Below are positions 1 to 4,743 of a DNA stretch of 6,414 nucleotides, piece after piece. This DNA comes from Bacteroidaceae bacterium (GTDB taxonomy: Bacteria > Bacteroidota > Bacteroidia > Bacteroidales > Bacteroidaceae). A program made the translations under genes and the position numbers. The stretch spans positions 1 through 6,414 of the forward strand of contig JABUUG010000073.1 in NCBI GenBank assembly GCA_021443285.1. Direction: 5' to 3'. Positions within the stretch are counted from its first letter, which is position 1; every line of letters begins with the position of its first letter. The notes under the pieces were generated by a model that saw only the letters and a list, made by a program, of their open reading frames with translations, was not told the DNA's origin and made no database searches.

Positions 1-47
1 GTCACTTTAACTCCACATTAACTCCACAATAACTACACTTCACTCCC
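1..47 (-). repeat. Left 11-bp repeat array (unit GAGTTAAAGTG on the minus strand)
   Basis: Read on the minus strand this is a head-to-tail series with an 11-nt period: a 10-nt degenerate unit (36-45), TAGTTATTGTG (25-35), GAGTTAATGTG (14-24) and GAGTTAAAGTG (3-13), ending in AC at the window edge. The same unit, in the opposite orientation and with the same GAGTTAAAGTGAC terminus, occurs at 6344-6389. The array lies outside any recognisable gene. Arrays of this style are common spacers in Prevotella-like genomes; their function is unknown to me. The array may continue to the left of the window. Confidence 0.75.
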
Positions 48-102
48 ATTTATAGAACCTACCTTGAATCAAAGTAACAAATGAAGAAATAAAAATACGC
101 TG

Positions 103-110
103 CAAAAGTA
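103..110 (-). promoter_or_regulatory. Candidate leftward promoter -7 element (TACTTTTG)
   Basis: On the minus strand these bases read TACTTTTG followed by CAGC. This matches the Bacteroidetes housekeeping-sigma -7 consensus TAnnTTTG and the frequently seen TTTGCAGC extension. Transcription would start near position 96 and run leftward out of the window, implying a gene divergent from the AraC-type regulator. No convincing TTTG -33 element is seen at the expected distance, so the call rests on the -7 match alone. The left repeat array would lie in the leader of that transcript. Confidence 0.4.
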
Positions 111-207
111 GGCACTTAACTTTGCTTATGGGGGAATATTTGCCAATATGTGTGAAGAAATAGCGCTTTTTTGCCTTATGTCTATTACTTTTTTGACCAA
201 ATTATGG

Positions 208-215
208 TATATTTG
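208..215 (+). promoter_or_regulatory. Candidate promoter -7 element for the AraC-type regulator (TATATTTG)
   Basis: TATATTTG matches the Bacteroidetes TAnnTTTG -7 consensus. A start about 7 nt downstream would give a leader of roughly 29 nt before the ATG at 251. A TTTG at 192-195 is too close (12-nt gap) to be a standard -33 element, and the expected -33 position shows no TTTG, so the promoter may be weak or activator-dependent. The element overlaps one of the recurring TTTGCC words in this leader. Confidence 0.45.
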
Positions 216-250
216 CCCCCGAAAATGGAACATTTTGCCTTTTGGCTGAT

Positions 251-1153
251 ATGAAAAAAGACTTTGTATATTCGCTCTTTCTTGACGATATGAGCAAGAT
301 GCCGGATGCAGTGTCCGTGAAGGGACTGACGATTATCGACAACACGATAACGCCGCATATCACCCAGCTTACCGACCTCTGGAAGGGAGTGCCGGTGCAG
401 GTGGACTCGGTGCTCGTGATGTACTGCACGAGGGGCGCGCTTTCCGCCCGTGTGGGGTTTGAGGAGTGTCTGCTGCATTCCAACTGCCTGTGCGCTGTTA
501 TTCCCGGAAGCATTGTGGAGATTCTCTCTGTCTCGGAGGACTTCCACTGCGTGACGATGGCGATGGACCTTGACTTCCTGCGCCTTGATGTGAGCAACAC
601 GCTGGAATTGCTGAAGCTGCTGAAATATGTGCAGCACCGTCCGTGTTTTGAACTGACGGGGAATTATGCTGACCGCTACGCAGCAAATCTGAGGGAGGCG
701 ATAGAGACACTGAAGTGGACGGAGAACCCGCTTCGCATAAAGATGATGCAGGAGTACATATACCTGATGTTCTGCTGCCTGTTCCCTGTATTGGAAAGCA
801 GTGAAAAGGAAATGCTCGAAACGGAGCAGACGCAGCAGAAGAGTCTGTACTTCAAGTTCCTGGAACTCGTGAATGCCGAGTACCGCCAGCAACGCTCTGT
901 GGCATATTATGCCGAGGAGCTGGGTGTTACACCGAAGTATCTGTCAAAAGTCGTGAACGCAGAGTCAGGGAAGAATGCCCTGAAATGGATAGAGGATTTC
1001 GTGGTACTTGAGGCGAAGGCGCTGTTGAAGCAGCCTAATGTAAGGATACAGGAGATAGCAGAACGCCTGAACTTCCCCGACCAGAGCAGCTTCGGAAAGT
1101 TCTTCAGCCGTGTGGTGGGGATGTCGCCGAAGGAATACAGGAATGTGAAGTAG
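251..1153 (+). CDS. AraC-family transcriptional regulator
   Basis: This is a cytoplasmic DNA-binding regulator of about 300 residues. Residues about 1-190 form a poorly conserved N-terminal sensing domain resembling the beta-rich/cupin-like domains of Bacteroidetes AraC proteins. Residues about 200-300 are a typical AraC/XylS double helix-turn-helix. The first HTH lies around 216-235 (AEELGVTPKYLSKVV) and the second around 264-290 (IQEIAERLNFPDQSSFGKFF), followed by the hallmark MSPKEYR near the end. The frame is open from a TTG at 242, but the ATG at 251 is preferred: it gives MKKDF and lies about 29 nt downstream of the probable transcription start. Length and domain order are normal for the family. 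The ligand and targets cannot be read from the sequence. The gene has no co-directional partner in the window and may regulate the divergent gene to the left, itself, or distant targets. Confidence 0.93.
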   Translation: MKKDFVYSLFLDDMSKMPDAVSVKGLTIIDNTITPHITQLTDLWKGVPVQVDSVLVMYCTRGALSARVGFEECLLHSNCLCAVIPGSIVEILSVSEDFHCVTMAMDLDFLRLDVSNTLELLKLLKYVQHRPCFELTGNYADRYAANLREAIETLKWTENPLRIKMMQEYIYLMFCCLFPVLESSEKEMLETEQTQQKSLYFKFLELVNAEYRQQRSVAYYAEELGVTPKYLSKVVNAESGKNALKWIEDFVVLEAKALLKQPNVRIQEIAERLNFPDQSSFGKFFSRVVGMSPKEYRNVK

Positions 1154-1173
1154 GGTAGTGGGATTCCATTTTT

Positions 1174-1218
1174 CCCGGATTTCCCGTTTTTACCCGGATT
1201 TCCCTGAATTTCCGGGTA
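1174..1218. terminator. Hairpin and 12-nt direct repeat between convergent genes
   Basis: Two copies of CCCGGATTTCCC (1174-1185 and 1193-1204) lie 19 nt apart. TACCCGGA (1191-1198) pairs perfectly with TCCGGGTA (1211-1218), giving an 8-bp stem with a 12-nt loop. The upstream CCCGGA copy (1174-1179) could pair with the same right arm as an alternative. The hairpin sits between the AraC-type gene and the leftward operon, where a bidirectional terminator is expected. Neither strand has the canonical T-tract directly 3' of the stem, so terminator function is inferred mainly from position. Confidence 0.4.
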
Positions 1219-1245
1219 TTCCGCAAAAAAATATAAAAAGGCTTG

Positions 1246-2676
1246 TCAGTCTTCGAAAGGCAGTTGGGGCTCGTTGTGGGCTTTGGCTGCCTTTTTGTAA
1301 TACGGCTTGCTTTTTAGTCCGTAGAAGCCTTTGCCTGTCTGGACGAAGCGGCTGCGCTCGTCGCTCTGCATTGTCGTTGCAATGCTGTTGGGCTTGGTGT
1401 CGGGGAAATAGACAGACACTTTCGCCACTATGTCGCACAGCTTCATGGGCTTGTCGCTCGCCTCAAGGGTTTCTATCAGCAGGTCGCGTATGGTGCCGTA
1501 GAAGTACCCTTTCCATTCGGCGAGTCCGTAGGTTGATGTTTTGCCTATCGCCTTTACCCTTTCGCTCCGCAGCGCCCATGAGCGCATCTGCTCTATGCTT
1601 GTGTATTTGTGGTCGGGATATTTCTGCTTGAACATGTCGAAGAGTTCCTGCAGATGAATCGGCGCACCCTTCCTTTCCAGTGCCTTTTCTATCTCGAAGC
1701 CGGGATTTATGTGGGTCTGTGGCAGGAGTATCTGCTGGTCTTCTGTGGTCTTGAGGTTGTAGTTGTGCAGAGCGTAGAACGAGATATAGTTGGCTGCAAC
1801 CTGCTTCAGTTCTTTTGGTACGCCTTTCGTGAGTTTGCTTATCGGGAAGTATTGGGCCTCGTATCTGCGTGACGTTGCCAATAGGGAGAGTTCTTTGAAT
1901 ATCTCCGCCGCATTGATTGCCTCATGGAAGTCGGGTCTTGCTGCCATGTACTGGTCTTTGGCGCAGCGTATCAGCCGTATGTCGGAGAACATGCTGAAGA
2001 TGGTGGCGAGGGAATCGTAGCACAGTGAAAGGTTCTCGTATCTCATGAGTGCGGCTATGTCTGCGCTGCGGTTGTTCAGGAAGAACTTTGAACTGATGAA
2101 CGAGTATCTTGAGCATTTCTTTATTTCGTTGAGCAGACTTGGATTGTCAAGAGTGTAGCGGGTGGTTATCTGCCGGCATCGCTCCACGGTCTTTCCGAAC
2201 ATCCGGCTTATCTCGTCGAGCGAGTGGCATTTGTTGTCTTTGAAACCGTATCTGCTTGCGAATATGCAGGTCTGCTCGTTGGTGGAGTGCTTAATGTATC
2301 GTGCGAGGAAAAACAGGAGGGGCTTCTCGTTGTGTTCTATGATGAAGTGCACGGCGAAGTCTTGGTCTTCCCCTTGGATGTACGGATAGGTCAGCTGCAG
2401 AAATTCCCTGACGGTGTCTTTCTCATTGAGATTTATGATGCGGCTGTACTCGCCCTTCATGATTTGCGTGAAGTCGTAGATGTATGCAAGCAGGGTCTTG
2501 GGGTTTCCGTATGGACACATCTTGACGAACTCTTCAGGCATCTTGTTGAAATACTTTTCCAGTTCGCGTATGCCGGGTACATATTTCAACAGAAGGTTCT
2601 GTGCTCTTGTGGTAAGATGTTTCTTCATGGAGTGCTCATAGACTGCATCTAAGAGCTGTTGTGTGTATATGTTCAT
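1246..2676 (-). CDS. Putative DNA-binding protein with sigma-region-4-like HTH and tandem C-terminal winged-helix-like repeats
   Basis: I do not recognise a named gene for this 476-residue soluble protein. Residues about 140-173 contain a segment resembling a sigma-70 region 4 helix-turn-helix (SLDEISRMFGKTVERCRQI). No region 2 is apparent, so it is not a complete sigma factor. The C-terminal part holds two similar segments, about 329-389 and 394-457. Each has a helix-rich start, a Y/F-P-D motif (KYPDHKYTS and YFPDTKPNS), an S/DERxR/V stretch and an aromatic-glycine end (TSTYGLAEWK and GKGFYGLKSK). They look like duplicated winged-helix domains reminiscent of HARE-HTH/RpoE-delta folds. The middle (about 190-325) is alpha-helical and uncharacterised. 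The start codon lies 6 nt after the ispH stop, so the two genes are very probably co-transcribed. Possible roles are an RNA-polymerase-associated or nucleoid regulator; this is inference. Confidence 0.85.
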   Translation of the reverse strand: MNIYTQQLLDAVYEHSMKKHLTTRAQNLLLKYVPGIRELEKYFNKMPEEFVKMCPYGNPKTLLAYIYDFTQIMKGEYSRIINLNEKDTVREFLQLTYPYIQGEDQDFAVHFIIEHNEKPLLFFLARYIKHSTNEQTCIFASRYGFKDNKCHSLDEISRMFGKTVERCRQITTRYTLDNPSLLNEIKKCSRYSFISSKFFLNNRSADIAALMRYENLSLCYDSLATIFSMFSDIRLIRCAKDQYMAARPDFHEAINAAEIFKELSLLATSRRYEAQYFPISKLTKGVPKELKQVAANYISFYALHNYNLKTTEDQQILLPQTHINPGFEIEKALERKGAPIHLQELFDMFKQKYPDHKYTSIEQMRSWALRSERVKAIGKTSTYGLAEWKGYFYGTIRDLLIETLEASDKPMKLCDIVAKVSVYFPDTKPNSIATTMQSDERSRFVQTGKGFYGLKSKPYYKKAAKAHNEPQLPFED

Positions 2677-2697
2677 AATTCGTTATTCGTTATTCAT
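2677..2697 (-). repeat. 7-mer tandem repeat across the ispH stop codon
   Basis: On the minus strand the ispH end and the next start read as two tandem copies of AATAACG followed by the related AATTATG, which contains the ATG of the next gene. The repeat encodes the last residues of IspH, contains its TAA stop and forms the 6-nt intergenic spacer. Such GAATAACG-type spacers are common between Prevotella/Bacteroides genes. Copy-number change would alter the IspH tail and the spacing. Confidence 0.6.
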
Positions 2698-3543
2698 TGT
2701 TGTGATTCTTTCCGCACACTGTTCCATAAGCCATTTGGGGGTGCTTGTGGCTCCGCAGACTCCGACTGACTTGGCGTTGGTGAACCATTCGTTCTGTATC
2801 TCGGAGGCGTTCTCCACAAGGTAGGAGTTGCTGTTCACTTGTTTGCAGGCATTGAACAGCACCTTGCCGTTGCTCGACTTATGGCCGCAGACGAAGATTA
2901 TGACATCGTGCTTCTCCGAGAATTTGCGTATGTTGGGCATACGGTTTGCCACCTGCCGGCAGATGGTGTCGAAGCTCTGGAACTTGCATCCTGGGGAGAT
3001 GTGCTCTTTTATATATGAGATGATGCGGTTGAACTCATCAATGGATTTCGTGGTCTGCGAGTAGAGCAGTATGTCTTTCGTGAAGTCCAGTGTCTTCGCT
3101 TCGTCGAAGTTGGCTATGACGATGGCTGTCCCTTCCGTCTGCCCTACGAGTCCCAGCACTTCGGCATGACCCGGCTTCCCGAAAATCACGGTCTGTGCGT
3201 CAGGATTCTGGGTGTGCTGCTGTTTGATTCTCTTCTGCAGTTGCAACACTACGGGGCATGTGGCGTCAATGATTTCTATGTTGTTCCGTTCGGCGAGGTC
3301 GTAGGTGGAAGGTGGCTCGCCGTGAGCCCGCAGCATGACTGTCGTGTCGCGGAAGTCCCTCAAATCCTCGTGGGTGATGGTAATGAGCCCGGACTTCTGC
3401 AGCCTGTCGCACTCCTCGCCGTTGTGTACGATGTCGCCGAGACAGTAGAGGCGTCCCGTTTGTCCCAACTGCTTCTCTGCCTTTGTGATAGCTGTGGTTA
3501 CTCCGAAGCAGAAACCGCTGTTCTCATCAATCTCAATAAACAT
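2683..3543 (-). CDS. ispH: 4-hydroxy-3-methylbut-2-enyl diphosphate reductase (IspH/LytB)
   Basis: IspH is the iron-sulfur enzyme that performs the last MEP-pathway step, reducing HMBPP to IPP and DMAPP for isoprenoid synthesis in the cytoplasm. The 286-residue protein starts with the family signature NSGFCFGV. The three cluster-binding cysteines are visible at C12, C96 (DATCPVV) and C195 (DTICRQVANR). Substrate-site residues also appear: H40 in LGDIVHN, H74 in RAHGEP, H126 and E128 in GHAEV, T164/T165 in SQTT, S223-S224-N225 in HKSSNG, and the GATSTP loop near 264-269. Length and motif spacing are normal, so the enzyme should be active. It is the first gene of a leftward operon with the putative DNA-binding protein downstream. 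A -7 element lies at 3567-3574. The last residues (MNNE) are encoded by a short tandem repeat shared with the spacer. Confidence 0.97.
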   Translation of the reverse strand: MFIEIDENSGFCFGVTTAITKAEKQLGQTGRLYCLGDIVHNGEECDRLQKSGLITITHEDLRDFRDTTVMLRAHGEPPSTYDLAERNNIEIIDATCPVVLQLQKRIKQQHTQNPDAQTVIFGKPGHAEVLGLVGQTEGTAIVIANFDEAKTLDFTKDILLYSQTTKSIDEFNRIISYIKEHISPGCKFQSFDTICRQVANRMPNIRKFSEKHDVIIFVCGHKSSNGKVLFNACKQVNSNSYLVENASEIQNEWFTNAKSVGVCGATSTPKWLMEQCAERITTMNNE

Positions 3544-3566
3544 CTGTATTATTCGTAAAACAGCTG

Positions 3567-3574
3567 CAAAGTTA
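3567..3574 (-). promoter_or_regulatory. Promoter -7 element for the ispH operon (TAACTTTG)
   Basis: On the minus strand this reads TAACTTTG followed by CAGC, a perfect match to the Bacteroidetes TAnnTTTG element. Transcription would start near 3560, leaving a leader of about 17 nt before the ispH ATG. A TTTTTG whose last base is at 3598 is the nearest -33-like word, but the 23-nt gap is slightly longer than usual. The position immediately upstream of the first gene of the operon supports the call. Confidence 0.6.
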
Positions 3575-3649
3575 ATGATTTTGTTGTAACGTCATTGCAA
3601 AAACAAGAAAAAAGTTGGTTTTGCCATTAAAAATCCGTAGTTTTTCTTC

Positions 3650-3663
3650 CCCGATTATTCGGG
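3650..3663. other. Small hairpin in the divergent intergenic region
   Basis: CCCGA (3650-3654) and TCGGG (3659-3663) form a perfect 5-bp stem around a TTAT loop. It lies between the divergent ispH operon and the nuclease gene, upstream of both predicted starts, so it could be a protein-binding palindrome rather than an RNA structure. The stem is short and may be chance. Confidence 0.25.
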
Positions 3664-3712
3664 ACTTTCTAAAAAATGTGGTAGGGAGTGGCGGTGAAAT
3701 GTGAAAAAGATG

Positions 3713-3720
3713 TAATTTTG
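3713..3720 (+). promoter_or_regulatory. Promoter -7 element for the nuclease gene (TAATTTTG)
   Basis: TAATTTTG is a perfect match to TAnnTTTG. The predicted transcription start near 3727 lies downstream of any in-frame codon before 3754, which supports the ATG at 3754 as the real start and gives a leader of about 27 nt. No clear TTTG is present at the -33 position. Confidence 0.5.
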
Positions 3721-3753
3721 CGCCCGAATGTAATTGATTATTACGGTTTGAAG

Positions 3754-4566
3754 ATGAAACGCTTGGGGGTTTTGGCTCTTTTGTTTTGTGCAGGCCTGTT
3801 CTCTTGTGTGTCGCAGGGACAGGAGCAGCGGTTTCTGCCAGTTGTCAGGAACGGCAAGTATGAACAAATCTTGAAACGCAAGGCTTATACGTTGTCGTAC
3901 AATGCTTATTATTGTACGGCCAACTGGGTGTTCTGGTGCCTGACGCGTGAGCATACGGATGGCAATGTGCAGCGTAAGGGCATGAGGTTTGAGGAGGACG
4001 AGAGCATAAACGGCAGACGTGCCACATACCATGACTATTCGCAGAGTAGATATGACCGAGGACACATGTGTCCAGCGGGCGACAACCGTTGGGACGAACA
4101 GGCGATGAGGGAGAGCTTCCTGCTGTCGAATATATGCCCTCAGGACCGTGGGCTGAATGCCGGCGACTGGAACGACCTTGAGCAGAAGTGCCGGGCGTGG
4201 GCAAGGAAATATGGGGAGGTGATGATTGTCTGCGGGCCTGTATATTATAAAAAGAGTGAAGAAGGGGGACAGGCGCAGGAGGTTCAGGGCAAAAGCTCCG
4301 AAGGAGGTGGCGAGCGCAGTGGTGCGCGTCGGTGGCTGAAACGGAAGATTGCTGTGCCCGACGCCTTCTACAAGTGTGTGGTCAGGATGGACGGGAAGCG
4401 GTCTGCGGGACTGGGCTTCATCTATGAAAACAATGACGTGAAGCATAGTATGGACCACTATGTGCGGAGCATTGATGAGATTGAGGAGATAACGGGCATA
4501 GACTTCTTCAGAGGTATGCCTAACGAGGATGAAATAGAGAAGAAGGCGGATCTGAGGGAATGGTAG
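3754..4566 (+). CDS. Exported DNA/RNA non-specific endonuclease (NUC1/Serratia-nuclease family), probable lipoprotein
   Basis: This encodes a 270-residue metal-dependent nuclease that would cleave DNA and RNA without sequence specificity. The active-site signature is DRGHMCPAGD with catalytic H104. It is followed by SNICPQ (125-130) and the metal-binding asparagine N135 in LNAGDW, 31 residues after the histidine. W139/E143 in WNDLE and the CGPVYY core strand (160-165) complete the family pattern, and VPDAFYK is at 201-207. The N-terminus (MKRLGVLALLFCAGLFSC) is a signal peptide with a likely lipobox LFSC, lipidated at C18. The reading frame is open from a GTG at 3688, but that would precede the promoter and spoil the signal peptide. 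An unusual Gly/Glu/Gln-rich insertion of about 25 residues (about 168-195) sits where family members usually have a short loop. Likely roles are nutrient scavenging or extracellular DNA degradation. Confidence 0.92.
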   Translation: MKRLGVLALLFCAGLFSCVSQGQEQRFLPVVRNGKYEQILKRKAYTLSYNAYYCTANWVFWCLTREHTDGNVQRKGMRFEEDESINGRRATYHDYSQSRYDRGHMCPAGDNRWDEQAMRESFLLSNICPQDRGLNAGDWNDLEQKCRAWARKYGEVMIVCGPVYYKKSEEGGQAQEVQGKSSEGGGERSGARRWLKRKIAVPDAFYKCVVRMDGKRSAGLGFIYENNDVKHSMDHYVRSIDEIEEITGIDFFRGMPNEDEIEKKADLREW

Positions 4567-4578
4567 TCAGGCTTGTTA

Positions 4579-4594
4579 CGGAGCTGACGCTCCG
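4579..4594. other. Perfect GC-rich hairpin after the nuclease gene
   Basis: CGGAGC (4579-4584) pairs with GCTCCG (4589-4594) around a TGAC tetraloop, starting 13 nt after the nuclease stop codon. Position suggests an mRNA 3'-end structure or terminator, but no T-tract follows. It could instead be a REP-like dispersed palindrome. Confidence 0.45.
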
Positions 4595-4614
4595 AATGCG
4601 GGGGACTTGACAAA

Positions 4615-4654
4615 TGGCCATTCGGCGAAATATCGCCGAACACAGTGGCTGGCC
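4615..4654. other. Second hairpin with extended outer pairing
   Basis: TTCGGCGA (4621-4628) and TCGCCGAA (4633-4640) form a perfect 8-bp stem with an AATA loop. GGCCA (4616-4620) directly before it can pair with TGGCC (4650-4654), leaving a one-sided bulge of 9 nt. No T-run follows, so intrinsic termination is doubtful. It may be a transcript-stabilising structure, a REP-like element or part of the leader of the downstream ATPase gene. Confidence 0.45.
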
Positions 4655-4655
4655 G

Positions 4656-4743
4656 TCCTAAACAGCTAAATAGCATTCAATAGTAAAATAGCCAAATCCT
4701 CCTAAACAGCTAAATAGTAAATAGTCAAATAGTAAATAAAATA
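4656..4743 (+). repeat. AT-rich leader with 18-nt direct repeat and AAATAGT repeats
   Basis: TCCTAAACAGCTAAATAG occurs exactly at 4656-4673 and again at 4700-4717, a 44-nt offset. The second copy runs into AAATAGT repeated three times (one preceded by an extra C), then AAATAAAATA up to the ATG at 4744. The A-rich, structure-poor end is typical of Bacteroidetes translation-initiation regions, which lack Shine-Dalgarno sites. No TAnnTTTG promoter is visible in the whole 177-nt spacer, so the ATPase may be read through from the nuclease promoter. Confidence 0.7.

Noticed and set aside
12..59. Tiny minus-strand peptide with a CxxC (MGVKCSYCGVNVELK) overlapping the left array, and a similar GVNV peptide at the right array (6325-6357)
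   Set aside because: Both are 10-15 codons long and their similarity comes directly from the shared 11-bp DNA repeat, so there is no evidence of translation.
185..892. Minus-strand open frame of 235 codons opposite the AraC-type gene
   Set aside because: It overlaps a well-supported AraC-family gene, is rich in His/Gln/Arg as expected from the reverse complement of coding DNA, and shows no domain.
1158..1631. Plus-strand frame starting just after the AraC-type gene
   Set aside because: It overlaps the convergent 476-residue gene, is Cys/Arg/Ser-rich without motifs, and looks like a shadow frame.
3166..3558. Plus-strand frame of 130 codons within ispH
   Set aside because: It is antisense to ispH, whose cysteine ligands and active-site motifs are all intact on the other strand.
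3655..4458. Long minus-strand open frame of 267 codons opposite the nuclease gene
   Set aside because: It is antisense to a gene with a full NUC1 signature and signal peptide, and its translation has no recognisable domain and a composition typical of a shadow frame.
4607..4635. TTGACA (4607-4612) as a sigma-70 -35 box for the ATPase gene
   Set aside because: Bacteroidetes housekeeping sigma does not use TTGACA/TATAAT, no good TATAAT follows at 16-18 nt, and the site overlaps the hairpin.
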